A stretch of 64,000 nucleotides of DNA from Nannobrachium achirus (Eukaryota > Chordata > Actinopteri > Myctophiformes > Myctophidae). Where the stretch lies: positions 55,481,926 through 55,545,925 of the forward strand of contig OY997639.1 of assembly GCA_963921795.1 (NCBI GenBank), given 5' to 3'. The position numbers and the translations under genes are program-made. Below are positions 47,831 through 58,192 of this stretch, in pieces. The notes below the pieces were generated by a model, which worked only from the letters and a program-made list of their open reading frames with translations, ran no database searches and had not been told where the DNA came from. Each line of letters opens with the position of its first letter. Position 1 is the first letter of the stretch.

Positions 47831-49709
47831 CAGCCCAGATCATTCTCTGTATCATCAGTGTATTCCAGGGCCAGTGTATTGCTCTTTTCCAAGTTTGCTA
47901 AATCCTTTTCTAAAGGTAAAACCCATGAGCCCACACAGGACTTTGTCAGGACAGCAAAGGTTAAAACGCGCTTCCCCGGCAAGGTAAACTTGGTAAACGT
48001 TACAGAGCTGAGCTCAGCGTGTCACGTGACCACACCAGCGCCATTTTGTCCCACCAAGTGAGGCCAGACGTCGCCGACTCCGCCATCTTGCAAAGGTTTG
48101 TTGAAAAGGATAGCGGATCATGTGACTGGCCCGACGTCATCTTGCAGTCCCACCAAGCGGCAGCGCCCGTTACCGAAGGCGCCATCTTACGAGGGGTCGC
48201 TTACCGTGGCAACGCATCACGCAAACGACCCGGCGCCATCTTACAAGGGTTTGGTTGCAAGGGCGCAGCCCAGATCATTCTCTGTATCATCAGTGTATTC
48301 CAGGGCCAGTGGATTGCTCTTTTCCAAGGTTGCTAAATCTTTGCTAAAGGTAAAACCCGTGAGCCCACACAGGACTTTGTCAGGACAGCTATGGTTAAAA
48401 CGCACTTCCCCGGCTGGTTTGGGGTCGCTTTCTTTAGGCCCGAGTCGGGCAAAGATAAGAAAGGTAAACTTGGTAAACGTTACAGAGCTGAGCTCAGCGT
48501 GTCACGTGACCACACCGGCGCCATTTTGTCCCACCAAGCGAGGCCAGACGTCGTCGACTCCGCCATCTTGCAAAGGTTTGTTGAAAAGGATAGCGGATCA
48601 TGTGACCGGCCCGACGTCATCTTGCAGTCCCACCAAGCGGCAGCGCCCGTTACCGAAGACGCCATCTTACGAGGGGTCACTTACCGTGGCAATGCATCAC
48701 GCGAACGACCTGGCGCCATCTTACAAGGGTTTGGTTGCGAGGGCGCAGCCCAGATCATTCTCTGTATCATCAGTTTATTCCAGGAACAGTGGATTGCTCT
48801 TTTCCAAGGTTGCTAAATCCTTTGCTAAAGGTAAAACCCATGAGCCCACACGGGACTTTGTCAGGACAGCTAAGGTTAAAACGCACTTCCCCGGCTGGTT
48901 TGGGGTTGATTTCTTTAGGCCCGAGTCGGGCAAAGATAAGAAAGGTAAACTTGGTTAACGTTACAGAGCTGAGCTCAGCGTGTCACGTGACCACACCGGC
49001 GCCATTTTGTTCCACCAAGTGAGGCCAGACGTCGCCGACTCCGCCATCTTGCAAAGGTTTGTTGAAAAGGATAGCGGATCATGTGACCGGCCCGACGCCA
49101 TCTTGCAGTCCCACCAAGCGGCAGCGCCCGTTACCGAAGACGCCATCTTACGAGGGGTCACTTACCGTGGCAATGCATCACGCGAACGACCTGGCGCCAT
49201 CTTACAAGGGTTTGGTTGCGAGGGCGCAGCCCAGATCATTCTCTGTATCATCAGTTTATTCCAGGGCCAGTGGATTGCCCTTTTCCAAGGTTGCTAAATC
49301 CTTTGCTAAAGGTAAAACCCATGAGCCCACACGGGACTTTGTCAGGACAGCTAAGGTTAAAACGCACTTCCCCGGCTGGTTTGGGGTTGATTTCTTTAGG
49401 CCCGAGTCGGGCAAAGATAAGAAAGGTAAACTTGGTTAACGTTACAGAGCTGAGCTCAGCGTGTCACGTGACCACACCGGCGCCATTTTGTCCCACCAAG
49501 TGAGGCCAGACGTCGCCGACTCCGCCATCTTGCAAAGGTTTGTTGAAAAGGATAGCGGATCATGTGACCGGCCCGACGCCATCTTGCAGTCCCACCAAGT
49601 GGCAGCGCTCGTTACCGAAGATGCCATCTTACGAGGGGTCGCTCACCATGGCAACGCAACACGCAAACGACCCGGCGCCATCTTACAAGGGTTTGGTTGC
49701 GAGGGCGCA
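47831..49709 (+). repeat. Four tandem ~480-bp monomers with YY1-like motifs
   Basis: Units begin at 47831, 48266, 48746 and 49227 (spacings 435, 480 and 481; the last ends about 49709). Unit 1 lacks a ~46-base segment present in the others. Units 2-4 are more than 90% alike by eye. Each carries CGCCATTTTG, CCGCCATCTTG and two or three further GCCATCTTA/CATCTTG sites, plus a palindromic E-box GTCACGTGAC and ACGTC boxes. The length is divisible by three, so periodic open frames run through it; I do not regard these as genes. The array lies between the gag-like and pol-like parts of the DIRS-like element. Confidence 0.9.
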
Positions 49710-49912
49710 TGCGCTTCCGAGGCGTTCGTTTCGGACCACGTCCGCCCCCCGCCGGGCGGGGCTTCCGCCCTTGGCGCTTCCGCCCGCCCGGACACTTCCG
49801 GTTCCACGCGCTTACGTCACAGAGCCACGTGCACTTCCGACGTCACCACGCAGAGACGTGTTGAAAGAAGTGCCCTCACCGCCAGGGCGTTCGATAAGCG
49901 TCTCAGCAAAGC
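49710..49912 (+). promoter_or_regulatory. GC-rich promoter-like block before the pol fragment
   Basis: Immediately after the monomer array there is a GC-rich segment with GGGCGGGGC (Sp1-like), CACTTCCGGTT (ETS-like), TTACGTCAC (CRE/ATF-like), CCACGTG and CGACGTCACC boxes, ending just before the pol-like ORF. The site density is that of a CpG-type promoter. Activity is an inference. Confidence 0.35.
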
Positions 49913-50330
49913 GTGCTAGCAAATTTCCCTCTTTACACTCCGCTCGCGGAGTGTGCGGCAAAATGGAAGAGATGCATTCCCAACCGTTGGATTTATCACA
50001 CAGTAACAAAGGGCTACAGAATACAATTCGACAAAAAGCCCCCACTGTCTTCCAGGGTTATCTTCACCAGAGCCAAGGACCATCAAGCCACGGCTCTGGA
50101 GGAGGAAATACAGTCCCTTCTCCGGAAAGGCGCGTTCAGAGAGGTCCCACGGACGGATATCCGCCTAGGGTTCTACTCAAAGTATTTTCTCGTGCCGAAA
50201 AAGAAGGGGGGGCTGCGGCCCATTCTGGACCTACGCGGTCTGAACCAGTACCTCAAGGTCTTCAAGTTCAGGATGTTAACCCCTGCCAGTCTGATGCGGT
50301 CGGTCAGAGAGAGCGACTGGTTCTGCTGCT
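49913..50330 (+). mobile_element. DIRS-type reverse transcriptase, N-terminal fragment
   Basis: Frame from MLANFPLYTPLAECAAKWKR: TKGYRIQFDKKPPLSSRVIF, then ALEEEIQSLLRKGAFREVPR, GFYSKYFLVPKKKGGLRPIL and DLRGLNQYLKVFKFRMLTPA. These are the fingers motifs typical of DIRS/YR retrotransposon RT. The next expected motif (DLKDAYFH) is absent, because after RESDWF the sequence diverges near 50325. There is no RNase H, methyltransferase or tyrosine recombinase in the window. Confidence 0.8.
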
Positions 50331-50488
50331 TGTGTCATACGTGTTTGCTCAGCCCCTCAGCCACATTTAAAGCTACTGATTCTATTGTTGCCTGATATCG
50401 AATATTCACTGATTTACTGATTCTATTGTTGCTTGATATCGAATGTTATATCACTGAAGTTTTTATTTTGATTGCTATTAAAATGTGT

Positions 50489-52190
50489 CAGAAATGTAAA
50501 TAAAAATCCTCTGTGTGTATGTGAAGGGGTGGAAGTCGCGTTATTCTTTTTTATTTTTCTTTCCTTTAATAATTGTTGTTTTTACAATTATTTCTTTCTG
50601 TTGAACCTGTTTTGTATATTTTGTATAATATGTTTTTTTGGTTATAATGCGATATTGCTGTCTCCCTTTAACACCTCCTCCTCTCTCTCCATGTGTGAGT
50701 CTGAATGTGAACTGATAGGATAACTAGAAGCCAATGCTGGCCAATGTATGGGGACTGACGTCATGACCAGCCAATGGGTGGCTGGCAGAGTGGGAGGCGG
50801 CCCTTTAAGAGGAACGCCAGGCTCAGTCTAGGTGGACGAGCAAGGGGTGCAGACGTGTGTGTAGAGCGGGCTGAGGGAAGTGACTCAGGTGGCCGGCTGT
50901 GACGAACAGAGAGACAGGCACAGGCCGAGCCAGGCAGTAACTGAACTGAACCTGAACCTGAACTAAAGTGCTAAGACCGAGTAGCGCTTTACCTTACAAA
51001 CCCAGCGGATTCCAGACGGTGATCCGGGTGCCAGCATTACCAGGCAGGGTCCGGGCCATCCAGAGACGAGCGAGAGGGTCCCGACGAGCCGAACCGGCTA
51101 ACGAGAGGGGTCGTTGTGACTACTGTGGTGTCGTGCGAACTATTCGCAGCGGCAGCCCACAAGGCTGCCTGCGTGTGAGTATCCAATCCTGTACACCACT
51201 GTCAATAAAGTCACTGGCCTAGAAGTAAGCTGTATAGTCGTCACGACAAGGATACTGGCGTATTCTTTGTATTCACAGATGGGTGGACTAAAGAAGTAGA
51301 CGACCAGAGATGAGCTGTGTGTCGCTGTGTGTGCCATCCCACCTGCTGTAGAAGTCACTATTCCCACCTGCTGTAGAAGTCACTATTCCCACCTGCTTGA
51401 ACGATACGCTGCTTATGATTAGATATCTGTTTAGTATATAGTAATAATCTGCGCTCCTTGTAATTATATTCATTTATCGTAATATTATATTTATTACGAT
51501 TTGAGGCTTTAACAAGCCAGTACCATACACTAAGTGCACTTTAATTGCCCCAAGCTACGATACGATAAGAGAAAGAGGGGGGGGGGGGGGGCGAATTAAT
51601 GTTTTATTGTTGGTAGTGTTCTTATTTTTAGGTTTTTAGTTTAGCAGGCGCCATAGGATTATAGGGTTCCCTTTTATTTTATTATTGTGTTTTTGGCGTG
51701 ATAGAGGCCGCTGTAACCTAGCAAATAAAGATTGTTATACTTTTCTAAACTGTCGTCCTGGTCATTCTCTCCTCAAGATTTATATTGCTCTGGTGTTCCG
51801 TAAACGAACTTGTGTGTCCCTAAAGGTTGTGCCTTTTGTGCACTTTCTTTCCTCTTTAAACGAGGTGGCGTTGTCGGAAACTTATAATTATATAATCTGC
51901 TAATGGTAATACTTAATAATATACATCAAACCAAAAAGGTGTATTTACAATTATTTATTGGCAAATTCAGTAACAAGGTAATGACAAAAGGGTACCAGTT
52001 TAAATACTGGCAGTTAATGTGAGTTGGGCCACCCTTACATGTAGAGGAACCTTTTGTCTCAAGCCTTGTTTCGAGCCTGTTTTTGGGGAGCCCAATTTAA
52101 GTTTTATTGAATTGTCCTCTTTTGAATAGAGGTGGCGTTGTCTGGTACAATTAAGGGTAAATGCTAAGCCGCACCAGGTCACAATTGTTT
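50489..52190 (+). other. LTR-like AT/GC mosaic, possible retroelement LTRs
   Basis: No coding sequence recognised. Promoter- and polyadenylation-like signals cluster here: several CCAAT boxes (50733-50780), CCCTTTAAGAGG, then CAATAAAG at 51202 and a second AATAAAG at 51724. A 15-base string GAGGTGGCGTTGTC recurs at 51862 and 52130. A (G)n run sits at 51579-51592 and a 27-bp unit (CCCACCTGCTGTAGAAGTCA) repeats at 51339-51395. Solo LTRs would explain this, but I could not define matching TG...CA ends. Confidence 0.25.
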
Positions 52191-53136
52191 AAAATACATT
52201 GGTATGTTATAAAAGTGGATCAGCCCTCCGGACACCGTTTAATATTCATGACAAGTAGCCTAGGTTATGATTTTTTGTTTTGTTTGTTTGTTTGTGGCCA
52301 GTGAATGTGGCTGCAATCATTGTTGTTTATGGGACTATATGCTGTGGCAGAAGTATGTGTATTCTGAAACAATTAATGATTGTAACTAAATAATCTTGCA
52401 ATTTACAACTGTGTTTTGTTCACAACCCTGAAACAGTGGTAAATCAGCCAACAACCCACTCGCTCATGGTAAATGGCTTACACAGAAAACCAATTCTACT
52501 ACTTTGTGACAATGGATGGGTGTGGAAAAGCATGTTGTTTGAGAAAGGATGCTTAGAGTGGCTGTGCCCTAGTGCGTGTACAGTAAGTACGAGTACTGAA
52601 AATACTTTTGTAGCCCTGTACAGCAATGGGTACATTTAGTACTGAACAAAAAGAGGCAATGTCCGCACATTGATCACCTCAAACAGTGATAGATCACTGT
52701 TTGAGGTGATCAAAAGGAATAGGCTGAAGCAAAAAAAACGTATGAATGCCTATCCTACGTCTTCATTGTTTAAAATACATTGGTATGTTATAAAAGTGTT
52801 TTAATTTACCATATAAAGAGAATGTAAATAAAAATAAACTGTAATTACATGCCCAAAATACATCGGCATAATAACAGATCAAAGAGTGCCTGTCCTACAT
52901 ATGATAGGCCTATTCATGGTTTAGGACGAAGTAATATGTAGAAGGAGCATACATGTTCACTATAAAAAGAAAATAAAATATAAAGGAAACTTAATAAAGG
53001 GAAAAAAAACATATAGCCTACATCGACAATAGCAAATCAGAGAATGCCTATCCTACATTTTCATGATTGTGAGATACAGAATATGTTATAGGAGTAGGCC
53101 CTATATGATTTTTTTTTTAATCATTTGGTCTTAAGA
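52191..53136. other. Non-coding stretch with a short direct repeat
   Basis: No gene seen. The string TTTAAAATACATTGGTATG recurs at about 52190 and 52770. CAGTGGTAAATCAG at 52434 is also found at 42632, so a dispersed repeat is likely. A perfect local palindrome TGATCACCTCAAACAGTGAT with its inverse lies at 52670-52712. Confidence 0.3.
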
Positions 53137-53200
53137 CAGTGTTTCTCAAATGGAGGTAGGGTAGGCCTACGCGAGGGTAGGCCTACGTGTTCCCCTAAGG

Positions 53201-53638
53201 CAGGGTTCCCCAATAGGCGGCCCGCAGGGGGCTACTGTCTGGCCCCCACCAACCCCAGTAATAATGGTGGTATAAGAGCAGCAACAACACTAGTATATCG
53301 TCGTTTTTGGGTGGAAACCTCGTATCTCCAAATGTGTACGTTCTTTCACAAAGTAAAGCCCTGCTTCATCATACAAGGCTGTCGCACAAAAGTAGTGAAA
53401 ACAGCAGATCTACATGTGTGCTTGTAGATCGGCTGTTTTCACTAGTTTAAATCATTTTTAAAATGATAAATGCAAAACGAGCGGTTTTGGACAAGATTTT
53501 CACCCGACAACGACGATATCTGAACTGTCACTGGAGTAGTGGGAACGCCACCACCGCCCCCTGCAATGTATAATTATAATATAATATAATAATAATATAA
53601 TAATTCGGCCCTTGAGGAAAACTAATTGGGGAACCCTG
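53201..53638. mobile_element. hAT-type MITE nested in another hAT
   Basis: 8-bp TSD CCCTAAGG at 53193-53200 and 53639-53646. Perfect TIR CAGGGTTCCCCAA. The interior contains the palindrome at 53391-53445 and an (ATAAT)n run. Confidence 0.92.
53391..53445. repeat. GATCTACAAG-family hairpin inside a hAT
   Basis: GTGAAAACAGCAGATCTACA and the inverse TGTAGATCGGCTGTTTTCAC. The shortest loop of the family; outer flank CACTAGTTTAAA. Confidence 0.9.
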
Positions 53639-54118
53639 CCCTAAGGGTATGCAGAGGTACTACAGGGGGTACTTGAGAGAAAATGGAAAATAGAAACATT
53701 TATTTTACTGTTGTTTAATGATAAGACAATGACAAATGTGGGCCTATGACCCTATGTTAATGTGCTGCTCAGTAAAGCTTTAAACCAAATGAATTAAGAT
53801 TGTTTACTGTTACTAAATAGAAAACAGGCTAGGTTACTTTTATTTTCAACATATTGAAATACAAACTGGACTTTTGATGTCAGTATTCTTTAGTCAAAAT
53901 GTTGTCGAATAAAGTGGGTACTTGGATTCCTGATCAGGAAAAGGGGGAACTGAATCTCAAAAGGTTTGAGAACCACTAAAGACAATCAACATAGAGCCTG
54001 AAATCTACATATCGTCCCGCAGATGAGTAAGCGTGGCTACGCGAGGCTACATATCTACATATCGTCCCAATCCCTAGTGTTACCCTGTGGGCCTTAATCA
54101 TGACCAGTGCCTGGGTGT

Positions 54119-54260
54119 TGTGCAGGGCGTTGTGAGAGCTAAGCTGCCTCCCTGGACACGATGCTCAGGCAGAAGGGCCACATGCTGCATCTCCTCAGCC
54201 AGGACCCGGAGCTCCGGGTCAAGGTCCTGAGACCGCCTCGCGGCCTGGAACCCCTGGAGG
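54119..54260 (+). other. GC-rich, exon-like block of unknown origin
   Basis: A GC-rich island in AT-rich repeats, with an acceptor-like TGTTGTGCAG before 54126 and a donor-like GTAGAG at 54261. From an ATG at 54162 the frame reads MLRQKGHMLHLLSQDPELRV, then KVLRPPRGLEPLE. The other strand is also open (LDPELRVLAEEMQHVALLPE). I do not recognise either. It could be an orphan exon or transposon-captured gene fragment. Confidence 0.25.
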
Positions 54261-54917
54261 TAGAGCATGCATCCTACAGCACACTATAGTATAGTCTGGT
54301 CAAAGTGTCATGTGAAGCTCATCAATCCACCAGTCGGACATAATTATGCTCTGGCCTCTGGTGATATTATGACATCACCCTTTACGTTCATATCAGGTCG
54401 CACTTATTGATGTTGATGACGTTATCACCCGATTGATGACATCACTCTGTTATTTCAAGGGTTTTCCCATCGGATGATGTCAGCGCAGACACACACGCAC
54501 AGACGTAGATTTCCCTAATTTATAGATAGATATACAATATTGGGGCGGTTGTAATTTGTGCAAGTGTGGTACTATCTCAGATCAAAGGTAATATTCAGCT
54601 CGTATGAGTTGAATTTTTGATTGGTCCATGCTGACAAAGAAATATTATTGAACTCTCCATGGCATGAGTAATAAATAGGAAAAAGGTCATTTTGGGGGTG
54701 AACTACTCCTTTAAAGGACCTACACCATGAATTTTCACTTTTTCTATTTTAAAACCTTTTTTTGGGGTCCCACTGGCACCTTCTATCCTCACAAAGTCCT
54801 ATTTCTGACCGTTGTGTCTTTCTCTGGTTTTGGGCAGACAGAGATGAAAAGCTTTCCACGGGTTCTCAGAACAGTGCTGTTCTGAGAGTTGACGAGAGTG
54901 ACGTCACTCTCGGATTC

Positions 54918-55195
54918 CCGTTTTTTTTTCAGTCAAAAAAAAAAAAAAAAAATCAAAAAAACTTTTTTTTTCAAAACTTTTTTTTTTTCAAAAAAATGCA
55001 AAACTGCATTGCATTGCAAAAAAAAAGTTTTTGAAGTCCAAAATTTTACTTCAAATTTTTTTTTTCAAAACTTTTCAAAAAAAAAAATTCAAAACATTTT
55101 TTTTCAAAAATAATTTTTTTCATTTTTTTTTCAAAAAACTTTTTTTTTTCAAAAAACTTTTTTTTTTCAAAAAACTTTTTTTTTCCAAAAAACTC
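54918..55195. repeat. A/T homopolymer patchwork
   Basis: Alternating runs of A and T, repeatedly as TTTTTTTTCAAAAAACTTTT. It is self-complementary at short range. Low complexity inside the TTAA element 54715-55738. Confidence 0.9.
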
Positions 55196-55402
55196 AGTTA
55201 GTCTGTTCTTGAGAGACTACTATGTCAGTGGTGCTCAAACCTTTTCATGTGAAGGACCCCCAAAATTATATTTATTTTGCCACGGACCCCCATTTCAAAA
55301 TATCTAGTTCCAGGGACCACCCAGAAGCAAATTCTGAGTTACAAACGTTCGCTTTGAAAATAGACATATTCAAAGATTTGCACACATTTTCACGACTTTT
55401 TC

Positions 55403-55478
55403 AAAAATAGCAGATCTACAAGCTCACAGCGCGGCACTCGGTGCCGCGCTGTGAGCTTGTATATCTGCTATTTTTCAC
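55403..55478. repeat. GATCTACAAG-family hairpin inside a TTAA element
   Basis: Arms of ~36 bases: AAAAATAGCAGATCTACAAG then CTCACAGCGCGGCAC, loop TCG, exact inverse except one base. The best-preserved member. Confidence 0.95.
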
Positions 55479-55754
55479 TGGTTAAAGCATTCAATAATTC
55501 TAGGCCTAAATGGGTTAACTAAAATAATTCCCAATCCCCCTCGGCCCGAACACCCCACTAGATGCGCCCCTGAGCAAACAGAGGCCGTTTTGGTATTGCA
55601 GCTGGAGAGCCTCATTATAGTAGAGCTAGAACAAACAAAAAGAATGAGTGTTTTTTGAGGGTTAAAACCTGTCTAAGACTCAATTTTGAGCATATATTTA
55701 TACAAAAAATATAGTTTTAAAAGCATGGTGTAGGCCCTTTAAGATCACCAGTTC

Positions 55755-55950
55755 AGTGGTCTTTCTTGTGGGTAGGGTGCCCTGAGACTGGCAGGTTCGG
55801 GTTCAATCCCTGGTGGAGTCAAGACCATAAGACTGGTACACATGCCTCCCTGCTTGGCACTCAGCATTATGGGTTGGATGGGGCCTCGTCCCTGCACATC
55901 ATATTAGCATCATTTCCAGGGATGTACTGTACTCCAAGCTTTAGGAGATA
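55755..55950 (+). repeat. tRNA-derived SINE (family 1)
   Basis: CCCTGAGACTGGCAGGTTCG, then GGGTTCAATCCCTGG and CTCCCTGCTTGGCACTCAGC, the same order as the copy at 61011. Confidence 0.65.
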
Positions 55951-56477
55951 CTACTTGGATCACTAGTAATAAATTAAATAGAAATGTATTAAATGCCAAT
56001 ATACACTTTATTGTTGTGGGAGAAACACTGACCTTATGAATCAGGAGAATGATTTCCTAATGATTCAGTTCAGTTATCAAATAGTATATTTGAAACATTT
56101 TGTATGGCAAAGTTCAATAACAGCTATCCTATGGCGGATCTTGTTTTAATACAATCATTTGGAACATGTTATTTTTCATAAGAATAAAAAGTTAAACCTC
56201 AGTAAAAGTAATTTCTGAATATACAAGCTTATAATCTATAACAAATAAAAGTTTCATTAAGATAACACGTAAAGAAAACTAGTTTAATAGTCATTTACAG
56301 GTCAGATACAGATCATGTAAATCTAAACAAAATACAACAAATTACTATAACATAACACTAATAGTGTTACATAGTTTTAGAACAAAATGAAACTGTCTTG
56401 AAGAAATAACCACCAGCATAAAAATATGACAATAAAATATATAGTAATACATGTGTAAAAAAGATGTTATTGCAGTT

Positions 56478-57013
56478 TTTGTTGCCCCCCATCTTCTGAG
56501 TTGCCCCCATCTTCTGTTATTACTGTACAAAAGCATTATACAACCTGTTCTGTTGTACTGCTCTGCATGTTTCTTCACCATACTGTCCATACCTAACAGA
56601 AACAAACTTTACAGTATTACCTGTATTGCTTCCAAGATCATTGGACTTCCCACACCCACACTGTCTGATATGAACGGGAAGGCCATTACACACTTAGCAC
56701 TCTCAATAACAAGTGACACTGACCATCCTCTGCATTGCCACTTTGACCTAATGCCATCTGGGCGAAGATACAGAACCTTGGCGTGGCACAAAGTTCGGTT
56801 TAAAAGGAGTTTTGTCCCCTCAGCCATTGCTGCACTTAACAATCTGCTTAACAATTGCCCCCGTCGCTAAGAGGGTCTTTTCTGTGTACAGTGGGGTACT
56901 GATGACTTGTCTTTATGTGATTTGTTGTGTTGTCTTTTTGGCTATGTGTTGTTTCTTGTTTGAACAGACTGTGAAGACAAATTTCCCTTTGGGGACAATA
57001 AAGATTATTATTA
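56478..57013 (+). mobile_element. 3' end of a LINE
   Basis: The frame at about 56530-56870 encodes SIIQPVLLYCSACFFTILSI, then LMPSGRRYRTLAWHKVRFKR and SFVPSAIAALNN, the extreme C-terminus typical of fish L2/CR1-type LINE reverse transcriptases. The 3' end GGGGACAATAAAGATTATTA, with an ATT-rich tail, closes it. Comparison with the uninterrupted duplicate at 59091-59240 shows the insertion point cleanly. Confidence 0.8.
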
Positions 57014-57132
57014 GTGGTTAGGCAGCTCCCTCCAGGATGGGAAGGCAAATGGGAGACAAAATAGGAAGTGGACTCTTTTTCTTTTGTTCTTTATTGGAAA
57101 AAAAAAGCAGACATGTAAGTTTATATGATTAA

Positions 57133-57791
57133 CTCAGTTAGCGCCGGGCGACTTTACGAGCGACTAGTTCACTATGGCGTTTGGTGCCGAGCGACTCGGA
57201 GCGACTTTTATATAAAAGCATTGTTTAAGCTTTTAATATGTGTTTATAGACGGAGCGAAATGGTTAGCTTACCTCAGCTAATGTCCACACGTAAACCGTG
57301 AAAAAAAAGGATACGATTATGACGTCACCTTTAAACCAGGGCTTCCTGTTGACAACAGGCCTCTGCTAGCGTTAGCCTCAATGCAACCATCCGACCCTCA
57401 TGTAGCTTCACTAGGTCGGATTTTGATTCTGAAACTTTCTGTGTGGCATCTATATACGTCCCGATGCCCATACCAATGGTGGTTTGAGACGATCAAGCAC
57501 GAATTGAACAGTATTGAGCTGAAATGGTGACCGGCGGCCCGTCCATGTTAAGTCAATGAGGACCAAGTCAGCGTCTCATCCTGTTATGTGGATTTAAACA
57601 GGCTTAACATGGGACCATGTCAGTGTATGGTGTATGGTGGTCTCTAGTGGTCATCTGGTGGTATGGTATGATGAACGTGCATTCGTTAAGGTGGTCTGGT
57701 TAAGGTGGTCTGGGGGGATACAAAATAGCTATTTCCTGGCGTTATAAGCGCACATTCATATTCATATTTTGGAAATCTGGCCCTGTATGAG
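57133..57791. mobile_element. TTAA-flanked element, copy 4, in the TTK 3' region
   Basis: TTAA at 57129-57132 and 57792-57795. Termini CTCAGTTAGCGCCGGGCG and GGCCCTGTATGAG. GCGACTTT-type strings near the left end recall copies 1 and 2. It is nested in a small element (57071-57852) flanked by the direct repeat ATAGGAAGTG. Confidence 0.8.
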
Positions 57792-57898
57792 TTAATCTAT
57801 TATCTTGTTTATCTGCCAAAAAACAATAAAGAAATTTGTAAAAAAAAATATATAGGAAGTGAAACGTAGTGGAAATTGGAAATAGGAAGCATAATCTT

Positions 57899-57973
57899 CT
57901 ATGACTGATGACTTGACTTCACACATTCCGCAACATCCAGCTTCCTTCCACTGTTGCACATTCTTGCCAAGTT
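57899..57973 (-). CDS. TTK: TTK last coding exon
   Basis: After acceptor CTTAACAG the phase-0 frame reads NLARMCNSGRKLDVAECVKS, then SHQS and TAG at 57899-57901. No homology to the human tail is recognisable. The call rests on the acceptor, the phase and the position behind the SPNS exon, so it is less certain than the others. The downstream 3'UTR is interrupted by nested transposons (57071-57852). Confidence 0.65.
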   Translation of the reverse strand, partial: NLARMCNSGRKLDVAECVKSSHQS

Positions 57974-58071
57974 CTGTTAAGTGAGAATAAGTAAGAATAA
58001 GAGAATAAGTCAAAGAAAAAGATCGCAAGCTACAAAAATGAAAGTATATTCTTTTCGTTCCACCAACTTAC

Positions 58072-58157
58072 ATTAGCAGCTCTGACAATGCTGTTTGGAG
58101 ACTGGAGGGCTGCTAGGTCATTGAGTATTTTCTTAAGATCGCTGTTGTATGGACGTT
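58072..58157 (-). CDS. TTK: TTK exon: C-terminal helix
   Basis: Completes a Glu codon and then encodes RPYNSDLKKILNDLAALQSP and NSIVRAAN. SPNSIVRAA matches SPNSILKAA of human TTK just before the C-terminal tail. Acceptor CTTCTTCAG, donor GTAAGT. Length (86) and phase fit both neighbours. Confidence 0.88.
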
Positions 58158-58192
58158 CTGAAGAAGAGGAGAAAATCTGTTTTTAAGTAAAC

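Larger units (their letters stand above)
53137..53978. mobile_element. Outer hAT-like element hosting a second hAT
   Basis: Termini CAGTGTTTCTCAAA and TTTGAGAACCACTA are inverted. No exact 8-bp TSD remains, so it is probably old. It is interrupted by the element at 53201-53638. Shows a nested order: this one first, then the inner one. Confidence 0.65.
54715..55738. mobile_element. TTAA-flanked element of a second family
   Basis: TTAA at 54711-54714 and 55739-55742. Termini AGGACCTACACCATG and CATGGTGTAGGCCCT are near-perfect inverted repeats. The interior holds an A/T homopolymer patchwork (54918-55195), a hAT-like sequence starting CAGTGGTGCTCAAACC (55227) and a strong palindrome (55403-55478). 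No transposase seen. Confidence 0.85.

Noticed and set aside
48098..49439. Long periodic frames (up to 286 codons) in the 480-bp monomer array
   Set aside because: Unit length is divisible by three, so any stop-free frame recurs. Several overlapping frames are equally open and none resembles a protein family.
56451..56870. 139-codon plus-strand frame as a host gene
   Set aside because: It matches the C-terminus of fish LINE reverse transcriptases and ends in a LINE-type 3' tail.
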